Source: JAYEPK01 sp048569615 (GTDB lineage: Archaea > Thermoplasmatota > Penumbrarchaeia > Penumbrarchaeales > Penumbrarchaeaceae). From it: a DNA stretch of 48,924 nucleotides. Location: the NCBI GenBank assembly GCA_048569615.1, contig JBLIRK010000023.1, forward strand, positions 1 to 48,924, written 5' to 3'. Both the position numbers and the translations under genes were made by a program. Below the pieces are notes generated by a model, which was not told where the DNA came from, did no database searches, and was given only the letters and a program-made list of their open reading frames with translations. Positions 10,184 to 18,559 of this stretch are shown piece after piece; positions within the stretch are counted from its first letter, which is position 1; each line of letters begins with the position of its first letter.

Positions 10184-10194
10184 GTTTATTAAAA
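10184..10194 (+). promoter_or_regulatory. Probable TATA box of the PCNA gene
   Basis: GTTTATTAAAA lies about 56 bp before the PCNA ATG, leaving a short leader that contains the AGGTGGGG ribosome site at 10231-10238. Position and composition fit an archaeal TATA element; assignment is by motif only. Confidence 0.45.
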
Positions 10195-10244
10195 CCTTGC
10201 TTGATAACCCACTACTTCTAATACTTGGCCAGGTGGGGATATAT

Positions 10245-10982
10245 ATGTTTGATATTGATATCAAGGTTGACACGCTTAAGAGTGTATTCTCCATACTCAC
10301 ACCTATCGTCGGCGAGGTCAAGCTGAAAGCGGATGACGAGGGGTGGAAGATAAAGGCAGTGGACCCGGCCCACGTGGCTATGGTGGACTTGACCCTCGGC
10401 AAGGATGCCTTTGACAAGTACGAGATAGAACCCATGGAGCTCGGTCTGAACGTGGAAAGGCTGCTGGAACATCTGAAAGGAGCGAAGGCGGACGATACCG
10501 TGATGATGAAGCTCTCCGAGGACAACAGACTTATAGTCTCCATGTCCAACCTGACCCTGAAGATCCCGCTGGTTGACGCATCGGGCTTCTCCGATCCAAA
10601 GGTTCCCAATCTACAGCTTCCCGTTGGGATCAAACTGAATTCGGGGGAGCTGCACAAGGGGCTGAAGGTCTCAGCTTCCATCTCCGATTACATCACCTTC
10701 GACTGCAGCGAGGACAGCCTCGTGATGACCTCATCTGAGGATCTCTCGTCCATGACCCTGGAGCTGAAGAAGGGGGAGCAGTACGAGACCATCAATTTCG
10801 AGAAACCCGCAAAGAGCTCCTTCTCACTGGACTACTTCAGCCAGCTGATGAAGGGCGTGGGGCCCAACAGGGACATCATTCTGAATATCGGCAACAGCTA
10901 CCCCCTCAAGATGGAATTCGATTTCTCGGAGGAGGCAGGGCATGCCCGGTACCTGCTTGCTCCGCGTATAGAAAGCTCTTGA
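10245..10982 (+). CDS. pcn: DNA polymerase sliding clamp (PCNA)
   Basis: A 245-aa protein, the normal length for archaeal PCNA, the ring-shaped processivity factor that tethers polymerase, ligase, Fen1 and other PIP-box proteins to DNA. It begins MFDIDIKVDTLKSVFSIL and shows the family layout of two similar halves, with LKADDEGWKIKAVDPAHVAM in the first domain, an interdomain region near LPVGIKLNSGEL, and a C-terminus ending HARYLLAPRIESS. The ATG at 10245 was chosen over an upstream in-frame ATG at 10197 because AGGTGGGG lies 6 nt before it and the family N-terminus starts here. It is convergent with the small membrane-protein gene (7-nt gap). Confidence 0.96.
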   Translation: MFDIDIKVDTLKSVFSILTPIVGEVKLKADDEGWKIKAVDPAHVAMVDLTLGKDAFDKYEIEPMELGLNVERLLEHLKGAKADDTVMMKLSEDNRLIVSMSNLTLKIPLVDASGFSDPKVPNLQLPVGIKLNSGELHKGLKVSASISDYITFDCSEDSLVMTSSEDLSSMTLELKKGEQYETINFEKPAKSSFSLDYFSQLMKGVGPNRDIILNIGNSYPLKMEFDFSEEAGHARYLLAPRIESS

Positions 10983-10989
10983 TAAGGCT

Positions 10990-11361
10990 TCAATCGAGCT
11001 CTATTGTCTCTATCTCCTTAGGGGAGCGTCTGGAGCGGAGCCGGGTAAGGAGCTTCTGTATCCAGCCTATCCGGTCATAATTAATCAAGGTGTAGAGTAT
11101 CAGAAAGGGAACCGAGCAAAGGATCAGCACCAAAGGCACGGGCATCCAGTCAGTGTAGTTGTCGTTGCCGATGGACATGTCCAGAAAGTGCACCATCAGC
11201 TCACCGACGGCAAGCAGTATCAGGAATAAGGAAATGGTCATCAGTATCCCGGAGAAGACAGAACGTAAGAAGAGAAGGAACTTGTTTGGCCGCTTCTTCC
11301 CGACCTTCGCGGCTTTTTGCCTTTTCCTGCCTTTCATTTGTTCCAGGTCTCCTTCCATCAT
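10990..11361 (-). CDS. Small two-helix membrane protein of unknown function
   Basis: A 123-aa protein I do not recognise. The first 30 residues are strongly basic (KGRKRQKAAKVGKKRPNK), followed by two predicted membrane helices (FSGILMTISLFLILLAVGEL and PVPLVLILCSVPFLILYTLI) and a basic then acidic C-terminus (RLRSRRSPKEIETIELD). By the positive-inside rule both ends should be cytoplasmic. It lies on the minus strand just upstream of the protease gene's 3' end (stop at 11395 precedes it by 33 nt in transcription order), so it may be cotranscribed with the S8 protease. The ORF has ordinary codon use for this window and a clean hydrophobic pattern, which supports a real gene. Confidence 0.7.
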   Translation of the reverse strand: MMEGDLEQMKGRKRQKAAKVGKKRPNKFLLFLRSVFSGILMTISLFLILLAVGELMVHFLDMSIGNDNYTDWMPVPLVLILCSVPFLILYTLINYDRIGWIQKLLTRLRSRRSPKEIETIELD

Positions 11362-11394
11362 ACACCGTTTGCTATTATTTCTTGTTTTCTTATG

Positions 11395-14300
11395 TCACCG
11401 TCTAGACGGAGGGTGGAACTCCTCCAATTTCCTGTGATGGTGTGTGTCGTGGAAAGCGTGCAGTTCCTCATGTACTCTCCTTTCCCCCTCCTCTTCCACT
11501 CCTGTTCCGTTTCCTCTCCGCCTGCGGTATGTTATCAAGGATATGACAAAGGCGGATGCTAGGACGATGATGATAATGACTATTATCGGGATAAGTGTGA
11601 TCCCATAATCGCTTCCATCTCCTTCCCCCCTCCCCTCCTCAACGATCTTGAATTTGAATGAACTGCCATCTGAGATGTTGTAGCCGAGCATGTCCATTGC
11701 CTCCAGGACCATGCTGTAATCCCCCGGTGCCAGGTCTTCAGGGATCATGAAGGTGATTGCGGTCCCATTCTCACCGAGGCTGCCGGTCAGATACCTGTAT
11801 TCAACGTTTTTCCAAGTAAGGAACATGCGGGATGACGGGTCCACGGGGATATTGGTTCTGATGGTGAATCGTGTTCCCGGATCGATGGGTCCGAGGTCTT
11901 CCTCATGACCGGGTTGTGAGTTTCCTATGGAGATGCTGACCCACCTCAATTCATCGATTACCCTGAACTTGAACTCCCTGGTGTTGAAGGGCTCCCCTGT
12001 TGCATCTTTCAGGTCCGCGTCCAGAATTATCGTGTACTCCTTCCCTCTGTTCAACGGCTCCGTCGGTGTTACTTTGATCTCGCTTCCCCCGAGCAGCTCC
12101 AGCTCAATTGCGAGATCGATCCCCGCCGGGCCTACCATGTGAACGCCCTGGAAAATGGATTGGGGATCCATGGTTTCATTGAAAATGAAGCGAATGGCCT
12201 CTCCGGGCATGGCTATGGCCTGCTCACCGCTTAGAGACCATTCTATCAGATACGGAGGCGTCCCATCGGTTGTAACATGCACCAATATTCCATGGGTTCC
12301 AACGTTGCTGGAGGGATCGATGACCTTGAGCCACACCCTTTGTGTGCCAAGGATGTCGAAAGCCACCTCGATATCCATGCCGTAGAGGGTCTCTCCGGAT
12401 TCCTTCAAGACCCAGGTGAAGTTCGAACCTTCCGGAAAGTCGGGATCGTTGTCGGTCGATCCCGATGCAGAAAGGTGCAATGCCGCTCCCCTTACAACTG
12501 TTCGGTCCTTTCCTGCAAAGGCATTCGGTTGGGTCAGGTCCCTGACAGTGATGTTGAATTCCGTCTCGTCGAGATTTCCCCCCGTATCGGTTATCCTGAG
12601 TTTAACATTGTAGATTCCCGGAGTAACAAAGGTCCATTTCACTTCCCTTTCAGCAAATTCCCTATGGTCGTGTCCGGTTACGATCCAGAGAAAATCCCCA
12701 TTAACGTAGATACCCGGATCGTTGTCGATGATCATCGGGTCCGGTAAGGATACCTCAACGTCCTCGTCCACGATCATATCTTCCATTTGCACCAATTTTG
12801 GAGCATCCGTGTCGTTAACCTTCAAAGTTCCCCTAACACTGTCCTGGTTTCCGGCCCAATCCTTTACGGTTAGGGTGATCCCGAAGATCCCGGGTATGGG
12901 GATCCTGACGGACGGCTCCATTCCATACAGCAGGACATTTCCTGTAGGAAGCTGGATGGCCCAGCTGTAGTTAACGATCCCGGTCAGCCTGCTGTCCTGA
13001 TCGCGGTCGCTCGATGGAGACCCGTCAAGCTTGAAGGGATGGGACGTTGTTGCGCCAACCTCCTTGAAGACCGCAACAGGTTCATACGGGTCGTAAACGA
13101 CGAGTAACTCGGGAACCGGGAGCACGGGTCCGTTCCCAAGGTCGTCATAAACCATTACCTGGAATTCGTTTTCACCTTCGTCAAGGTTCAGGAACAGAAG
13201 GAAGTTGCCGTTAATGTCCGAGGTGCCGGTTATGAATTCCTTCCCATCCTTTTTCACAACAATCCTGGATCCCCATTCCGATGAGCCCGTTAGCTGATAA
13301 ACCGAGGAATTCTGGGCCTTGATCAAGGGGGAGAATATCGAAAGACTCGATGGAGGGGTGTTGTCCACCCTTACGGTTAGGAGAGGTCCCGTTTCATTGG
13401 AATTTCCGACCTCGTCCTCCAACCTTGCACCTATAAGTATGTTCTCCCCTTCCTCCAGTGGTAAAGGAAGATCCCTCGTATCCCATGTGAACGGATCACT
13501 GGGAGAGGGGTCCGTCCCGATCTCCAGCCATCCACGGTCCGGAATCATGTCCCCGTTCCGGTCCGGGGAGCCCTGAAAAACGATCTTGACAGCGTCATCT
13601 TCCGTGGTGAAATTGAAGACAACATCTCCGCTAACCATCATTCCGGGAAGAGGCTGTTCCAGGACGAACCACGGTGCCTTTTCATCTCTTGGTATGCCCG
13701 ATACTGGCTCCGTGGTTCCGGAATGGAAACCGAGGATGTTGAATGATGATGTCTTATAAAAATAGAGAGAGCCGTCCGTCAGGCCGGTATCGGTATAGTT
13801 CGTTCTGTTATCGGGCGTCATGTGTATCTGCTGGAATGCACCCGGCAGGCCGGAACCCTCCTCGGATTCGTTCGCCCTGAAGATGACATAGGACATGAGG
13901 TTGATGTCGCCCGGGCTTTCCCAGGTCAACAGGAGTCTGTTGCCGCTGGGGACCGGGGATACGGTGAGGTTCCTTGGTTTCCGAGGGATGTTGGTGTTTA
14001 TTCTCACGGGTTCATCCGCCTCTCCGATCGCCGGCGGGAGGTAACTCCTCTTGATAGAGGCCCTTAAAGTGAAATTGCCCGCTACGAGATTGGGGACCGA
14101 GAATAGGCCGGTATAGATCCCGTCTCCCGCCCTAGGATCGGGGATTATCCCATCATCCCTGGCCTGTATATTATACCTGGAGCTCAATCCAACGACATCG
14201 AAGGATGCCGCCCAGCCTGCCGTTCCGTTGATGGAAACCGTCACCTCGTCCTGATAAGTGAGCGTTTCATCAATTCTGTTGTGGGAGACGGAGTTGATCT

Positions 14301-16785
14301 TGGGCGGTATGAGTGCAAGGAGCTGAGCTTTGAGCGTGCGTTTGGGATAATCCTCCGTATATGTTGCGGTAATATTCCCGTCACTTGTCACCTGGACCTC
14401 GCCCGCAATCGGTGAGGTTGTCACCACCTTGACAGATCCCCTGAAAATGCCTATGCCGCTTCCCCCCTGCTTCACCTCTGTAAGGTTCAGGATCTCTCCG
14501 GTGGCGTCCGAGGAGGAATGGACCTTGATAAGAGTCCATCCTCTGCCGGTCAGGTTCGAATCTGAGAGGGTGAGATGTGCCGTGGAGCCGTTGGCGGCTA
14601 AGTATTCCTCCTCCCAGGCAATGCTTCCCGCCGCACCTGTGAAATCTCCGGACATTACCAGTGAATATGGTTGAGGCCCCATTGCAACAGAATAGCCCGT
14701 CACGTTGACCTTGTATATCCCGGTGGTAGGTGATCGGATGAATATCCTCTCGACATTGTTGCGCCGGTCCGCTTGACTCTGCTGGGAATATAGCAGTCCG
14801 TTCCCTCTGTAAACAGTTCCGTTGGGTGCTGTAATGGTGAGGTCCAGGTCGTTGACGAGCTTCACGGAGCTGGTATTTGAGCCCGGATAATCCGTCCAGA
14901 CCAATGTTGCCACGAGGTCGCTGCTCCCTTTCTTGACCGTATAGAGCCTTGAATGGGTGGACCCCGTTGCTAGCCCGGATGAATTGTCTATGAACCTAAG
15001 GACCCCTGCATCGGAATCGTTCGTGCAGAGGGAATTTGTAAGATTTGCCCTGCCCCAGCCTTCGAACCTATTGGGCACCGAGGACCAGTTGCCGTTGAGG
15101 GGCCTTGCTCCATTAATCAGGGTAGCTTTGATAAGGGCTGCCGAAGGATCGCTTATCTTTTCAAGGTCCTGATAGTACTGGCGGATCAGGGCAACGGTCC
15201 CAGCTGTTATGGGTGTTGACATGGATGTTCCGCCCATATAGGCATATCTTGAATTGATGCCGTTGTAAGTGGAATTGCTCCCCCAGTAATGGTTCCAGAA
15301 ATCCGATATGGTGGATGCCCTGGTGGAAAGTATCCATGTCCCGGGGGCTGCAACGTCAGGTTTGACCCTGTTGTCTCCCCATGTCGGTCCCTGGGAGGAG
15401 AAGGTTGCGATCTCGGAGATGTTGTCCCCCCATGAGCCCAGGGAAGGCCTGTAGCTTTCCGATGCCCCGACCGCGATCACGTTCTTCGAGAGCGATTGGG
15501 TTGAAATGGAATAGGTGCCCAGTGAGCCCTGATTGCCGGCCGAGTAAAGAACGGTGAGGTCCTTGGAGCCCCAGAGATAATTATCGGTCTGCCATGACCT
15601 CCATGAGTAATTACCGTAGGATGACCTGGAGGACCAGGAATTGGTCTGGATCCTGGCTCCGCTCTCGTATGCATCCCTGTAGAGCGTGAAGTAAGCAGGA
15701 GTTGCAAGCGAGCCCGTGGAATCCATCGTGGATTGAAAGACGAGTTCCGCCTCCGGAGCCATTCCGGCATAGCTGCCGTTGGAAGCTGATCCATTTCCGA
15801 GGACCGATCCTGTCACATGGGTGCCATGGCCTCCTTTATAGCTCCAGCTTCCCGAAGAGGAATCCCAAACGTGGATATCGGGGTCCGACCAGTTGCCGCT
15901 TCTTCCGTATGCATAGGCAGCCTTTATCCGTCCCGTAAGGTCCGGGTGCATGGTCGAATTGCGACCCGTATCCAGACCGGTGTCGCAGACGGCCACGACC
16001 TGACCCGTTCCGTCAAGTCCGAGCAGACGCTGCGTCTCCGAAACATCGATTATATCGGATGCAATGTCGTTGTCGAGATCCCTTATGTCCATGTCGGATA
16101 TGTGCGACACCCAGGGCTCATTTGCAGTCCGGAGGATGGTTGCCCTATCCATCGATGCAAAGGCCAACATCGAATACGAGTCCACCAGGAATTCCGATGG
16201 GTCGATCCCCAGTTCAAAAAAGGTTTTGCTATCGAGGGGGAGGTTGTAAAGTCCGATCACAACATCCAGGAGCTCCGTTGAGGGCTCATTCAAAATTTCG
16301 CTCAACAGTTCATTCTCTATCTTGAAAAATGGATGGTACTTCACCACCGCCCTGATATCGTCATCATCGGTTTCTAATGCCCTGCTGTCCCGGCAGTGCA
16401 CGAGGACTGCCCTTTGCGATATAACATCCTGAACCGTGCAGGACCTGCCCTCAAGGGTTTGCAGCATTTTGATGTGGATCGGGACATAGAATTGCACTAT
16501 GTATTGCCCGCTGTCCGGGACTTCGGGGAGCTTCTCCAGGTAATCAGCGTCCTCCCTGGGATCGAAGATGTACCGGCCGATGACAATGTCTTTCAGGGGA
16601 TCGATATACTGCTCATCTGGGTTGGAATCATTCGGTAGCCCCTCCAGGATATGGGCCCACCAGATCGGTCCATTTTCCATTTCGGAGCCTTCAAAGGCAA
16701 GGTTCATTACAGCAGCCGGAGATAAAAATACCAGAATGACCGGGAGGACGAGGATGCGGTATCTTCCTATTTTTTCCGTATGCAT
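11395..16785 (-). CDS. Subtilisin-like (S8, KP-43-type) membrane-anchored protease with Fn3, PKD and Ig-like modules
   Basis: A 1796-aa exported serine protease. ATG 16785 was chosen because a GGGGAG site precedes it and a signal peptide follows (IGRYRILVLPVILVFLSPA); the longer frame to 16863 would overlap iscU. A pro-region of about 230 residues precedes the catalytic domain, with Asp268 (VCDTGLD), His320 (GGHGTHVTG), oxyanion Asn418 (SAGNQG) and Ser521 (GGTSMSTP). GWGRANL and the following beta-barrel resemble KP-43 proteases. Downstream come Ig-like units, a fibronectin III domain (near PRKPRNLTV), PKD-type domains (VAVFKEVGATTS; QPNAFAGKDRTV) and an SbsA-type Ig domain (IRFIFNETMDPQ). 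One membrane helix (IPIIVIIIIVLASAFVISLI) precedes a 44-residue His- and Arg-rich cytoplasmic tail. It probably degrades external protein or processes surface proteins. Confidence 0.93.
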   Translation of the reverse strand: MHTEKIGRYRILVLPVILVFLSPAAVMNLAFEGSEMENGPIWWAHILEGLPNDSNPDEQYIDPLKDIVIGRYIFDPREDADYLEKLPEVPDSGQYIVQFYVPIHIKMLQTLEGRSCTVQDVISQRAVLVHCRDSRALETDDDDIRAVVKYHPFFKIENELLSEILNEPSTELLDVVIGLYNLPLDSKTFFELGIDPSEFLVDSYSMLAFASMDRATILRTANEPWVSHISDMDIRDLDNDIASDIIDVSETQRLLGLDGTGQVVAVCDTGLDTGRNSTMHPDLTGRIKAAYAYGRSGNWSDPDIHVWDSSSGSWSYKGGHGTHVTGSVLGNGSASNGSYAGMAPEAELVFQSTMDSTGSLATPAYFTLYRDAYESGARIQTNSWSSRSSYGNYSWRSWQTDNYLWGSKDLTVLYSAGNQGSLGTYSISTQSLSKNVIAVGASESYRPSLGSWGDNISEIATFSSQGPTWGDNRVKPDVAAPGTWILSTRASTISDFWNHYWGSNSTYNGINSRYAYMGGTSMSTPITAGTVALIRQYYQDLEKISDPSAALIKATLINGARPLNGNWSSVPNRFEGWGRANLTNSLCTNDSDAGVLRFIDNSSGLATGSTHSRLYTVKKGSSDLVATLVWTDYPGSNTSSVKLVNDLDLTITAPNGTVYRGNGLLYSQQSQADRRNNVERIFIRSPTTGIYKVNVTGYSVAMGPQPYSLVMSGDFTGAAGSIAWEEEYLAANGSTAHLTLSDSNLTGRGWTLIKVHSSSDATGEILNLTEVKQGGSGIGIFRGSVKVVTTSPIAGEVQVTSDGNITATYTEDYPKRTLKAQLLALIPPKINSVSHNRIDETLTYQDEVTVSINGTAGWAASFDVVGLSSRYNIQARDDGIIPDPRAGDGIYTGLFSVPNLVAGNFTLRASIKRSYLPPAIGEADEPVRINTNIPRKPRNLTVSPVPSGNRLLLTWESPGDINLMSYVIFRANESEEGSGLPGAFQQIHMTPDNRTNYTDTGLTDGSLYFYKTSSFNILGFHSGTTEPVSGIPRDEKAPWFVLEQPLPGMMVSGDVVFNFTTEDDAVKIVFQGSPDRNGDMIPDRGWLEIGTDPSPSDPFTWDTRDLPLPLEEGENILIGARLEDEVGNSNETGPLLTVRVDNTPPSSLSIFSPLIKAQNSSVYQLTGSSEWGSRIVVKKDGKEFITGTSDINGNFLLFLNLDEGENEFQVMVYDDLGNGPVLPVPELLVVYDPYEPVAVFKEVGATTSHPFKLDGSPSSDRDQDSRLTGIVNYSWAIQLPTGNVLLYGMEPSVRIPIPGIFGITLTVKDWAGNQDSVRGTLKVNDTDAPKLVQMEDMIVDEDVEVSLPDPMIIDNDPGIYVNGDFLWIVTGHDHREFAEREVKWTFVTPGIYNVKLRITDTGGNLDETEFNITVRDLTQPNAFAGKDRTVVRGAALHLSASGSTDNDPDFPEGSNFTWVLKESGETLYGMDIEVAFDILGTQRVWLKVIDPSSNVGTHGILVHVTTDGTPPYLIEWSLSGEQAIAMPGEAIRFIFNETMDPQSIFQGVHMVGPAGIDLAIELELLGGSEIKVTPTEPLNRGKEYTIILDADLKDATGEPFNTREFKFRVIDELRWVSISIGNSQPGHEEDLGPIDPGTRFTIRTNIPVDPSSRMFLTWKNVEYRYLTGSLGENGTAITFMIPEDLAPGDYSMVLEAMDMLGYNISDGSSFKFKIVEEGRGEGDGSDYGITLIPIIVIIIIVLASAFVISLITYRRRRGNGTGVEEEGERRVHEELHAFHDTHHHRKLEEFHPPSRR

Positions 16786-16820
16786 TTGAGCTCCCCAACA
16801 GAATACGGTATCCCGAATCA

Positions 16821-16830
16821 TCTTAAAAAC
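16821..16830 (-). promoter_or_regulatory. Probable TATA box of the S8 protease gene
   Basis: On the minus strand GTTTTTAAGA lies about 40 bp before the ATG at 16785, with the GGGGAG ribosome site in between. It falls in the 59-bp gap after the iscU stop, suggesting the protease has its own promoter. Motif evidence only. Confidence 0.45.
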
Positions 16831-16844
16831 ATAATGGTGCGGTC

Positions 16845-17309
16845 TCAGACCAGCGGACCGCATGCCTTCTCGCTGTCGCCGTGATGCTCGTCCTCTTCCT
16901 CATCCTTTGGCTTCAGCTCCGGTCTCTCGATGCCCTGGGATCTGTAATAATCATACAGGGCTGCCTTGAGCGCATCAACGGCAAGCAACGAGCAGTGGAC
17001 CTTTACGGGAGGAAGACCTTCAAGCCCCTTCACCACATCAGCCCATTTCACGTTCTCCGCCTCCTTTATGTCCATGCCTTTGACCAGCTCGGTGAGCATG
17101 GAAGTTGTGGCAATTGCCGAGGCGCATCCGAAGGTCCTGAACTTGATGTCTTCGATCTTGCCGTCCACGACCTTCAGCGTCAGCTCCATCATGTCCCCGC
17201 AGACGGGATTTCCGACCGTTCCCTTTCCATCAGGGTCTTCGAGCTCTCCCACGTTCCTGGGATTCTTAAAATGCTCGAGGACCGTCTTTGAATACTCCAA
17301 TCTTCCCAT
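16845..17309 (-). CDS. iscU: Fe-S cluster scaffold protein IscU (NifU N-terminal type)
   Basis: A 154-aa scaffold on which iron-sulfur clusters are assembled before transfer to apoproteins. The three ligand cysteines are present: Cys37 in NPVCGD (with the adjacent conserved Asp39), Cys62 in FGCASAIA and Cys106 in VKVHCSLLAVDA. The C-terminus is extended by an acidic, His-containing tail ending in an extra cysteine (EKACGPLV, Cys150), not part of the core fold. ATG at 17309 follows an AGGTGA site and lies 8 nt after the iscS stop, so the two are an operon. Usually IscU receives sulfur from IscS; here IscS lacks its PLP lysine, so the sulfur source is in question. Confidence 0.95.
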   Translation of the reverse strand: MGRLEYSKTVLEHFKNPRNVGELEDPDGKGTVGNPVCGDMMELTLKVVDGKIEDIKFRTFGCASAIATTSMLTELVKGMDIKEAENVKWADVVKGLEGLPPVKVHCSLLAVDALKAALYDYYRSQGIERPELKPKDEEEDEHHGDSEKACGPLV

Positions 17310-17317
17310 TGGCTCAC

Positions 17318-18475
17318 CTATTTGTTGTACAGAGGGGACATCTCCCTCAACTGCATTACTATTTCCGGCATGACATCCACGACATACCGCGCATCCTCCA
17401 TTGTATTGAAAGGATATGAAGTGAATTGCAGGCTGCCATGGGCTTCTTCATGCTTGAGACCCATGGCCAGCAGGGTCTTTGAAGCTTCGAGGTTCTTCTG
17501 GGAGCAAGCCGATCCCGAACTCACCGATATCCCGTTCATGTCCAGAAGAAGGAGCATGGATTCTCCCTCCACGAAGTCGAACCTGAAATTGGAATTGTTG
17601 GGGAGCCTGTTCGTAGGATGTCCGTTGAGATGGCTGTTCTCTATCTTTATCAGACCGTTGATAAGCTCATCCCTTATGGACGACAGCTTCTCTGAGGTGC
17701 TTCCAATTTCCTCACGGGCGATCCTGGCGGCGGCTCCCATCCCGACAATTCCGGGTATATTTTCACTTCCGGACCTCAGGCCTCTCTCATGGCCCCCTCC
17801 TTTAATAAGACCAGTCATTTTGGTGCCCTTTTTAACATAGAGGGCTCCGACACCTTTTGGTCCCATAAGATCGACGGAGGAGATGGTAGCGAGGTCGACC
17901 CGGAGCTTCTTGACATCCACTGGGACCTGAAAAGCGGATGTCGTGATGTCGACATGGACAAGTGAGCCGTTATTATGGGCGCTATTTGTGATCTCCTCGG
18001 CTGGTTGGAGGGATCCCACCTCGAAGCTGGCGAAGGGGAATGAAACCATGTAATGTTCTTTGTTCAGCATGCGGGAAGCCTTTCCAAGATCGACGACGCC
18101 GAATCGGTCAACAGGTAGAAAGTCCCTTTTTAGACCTGAGGATTCGATCGCCGCGGAAGTGGCTCTGACGGATTCATGGTCCACGCTGGTAATTGCCATC
18201 CTATTCCTTCCGGCAGCCCTGTGAGGGATGGGCCCTCTGAGTGCCAGGTTGATCGATTCGGTGGCTCCGGAGGTGAAGATTATTTCGTCCTGATCGGCAT
18301 TGACAAGGGCTGCTACCTCCCCACGGGCTTTTTCGAGGGCTTTCCTTGGCTCCCGCCCCATTTCATGGATCGAGGAGGGATTCCCGAAATGACGGGAAAA
18401 GTAGGGAAGCATTTCTTCGATGACTTCCTTCCTTGTCGGCATGGAGGAGTTTGAATCAAAGTATACACGTTTCAA
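17318..18475 (-). CDS. iscS: IscS/NifS-family protein lacking the PLP-binding lysine
   Basis: A 385-aa fold-type I aminotransferase-family protein, homologous to cysteine desulfurase. Conserved parts include FTSGATES, His100 (SVDHESV), RSGSENIPGIVG and the catalytic loop SSGSACSQ with Cys324. The lysine that normally binds PLP in SSHKxxGPKG is replaced: here the motif is SSVDLMGPKG with Asp202 at that position. Other cofactor contacts also differ (AVQ to ITT near 177-179, the NNE stretch to ASFE near 149-152). The codons are unambiguous and in frame, so this is not a frameshift. An Archaeoglobus fulgidus IscS with the same Lys-to-Asp change has, from memory, been reported to lack desulfurase activity and to supply a cysteine ligand for cluster assembly. 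TTG start behind AGGAGG. Confidence 0.92.
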   Translation of the reverse strand: MKRVYFDSNSSMPTRKEVIEEMLPYFSRHFGNPSSIHEMGREPRKALEKARGEVAALVNADQDEIIFTSGATESINLALRGPIPHRAAGRNRMAITSVDHESVRATSAAIESSGLKRDFLPVDRFGVVDLGKASRMLNKEHYMVSFPFASFEVGSLQPAEEITNSAHNNGSLVHVDITTSAFQVPVDVKKLRVDLATISSVDLMGPKGVGALYVKKGTKMTGLIKGGGHERGLRSGSENIPGIVGMGAAARIAREEIGSTSEKLSSIRDELINGLIKIENSHLNGHPTNRLPNNSNFRFDFVEGESMLLLLDMNGISVSSGSACSQKNLEASKTLLAMGLKHEEAHGSLQFTSYPFNTMEDARYVVDVMPEIVMQLREMSPLYNK

Positions 18476-18514
18476 GGGACGACTGCCTCCTAAACATGTT
18501 AGCTAGGAACTGGT

Positions 18515-18527
18515 CATATAAAAATAT
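18515..18527 (-). promoter_or_regulatory. Probable TATA box of the iscS-iscU operon
   Basis: On the minus strand ATATTTTTATATG lies about 45 bp upstream of the iscS TTG start, with AGGAGG between. It sits in the gap behind the regulator gene, so iscSU can be transcribed separately from it. Confidence 0.5.
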
Positions 18528-18542
18528 CACACCTTGAAACGG

Positions 18543-18559
18543 GTACAGGCGGTCTGTAC
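18543..18559. repeat. Inverted repeat at the regulator 3' end, upstream of the iscSU TATA box
   Basis: GTACAG (18543-18548) and CTGTAC (18554-18559) form a perfect 6-bp inverted repeat with a 5-nt spacer. It overlaps the stop codon of the HTH regulator and lies 15 bp upstream of the iscSU TATA box. It could be an operator or a small terminator hairpin followed by T-rich sequence. Repeats of this size are expected by chance several times in a window this long. Confidence 0.35.

Noticed and set aside
16786..16863. Longer N-terminus for the S8 protease
   Set aside because: It would overlap the end of iscU and place 26 residues before a clear signal peptide; ATG 16785 has its own ribosome site.
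17855..17880. Sequencing error or frameshift as the cause of the missing PLP lysine in iscS
   Set aside because: The frame is continuous, and flanking residues (ISS before, GPKGVGAL after) are conserved in register, so only substitutions can explain it.
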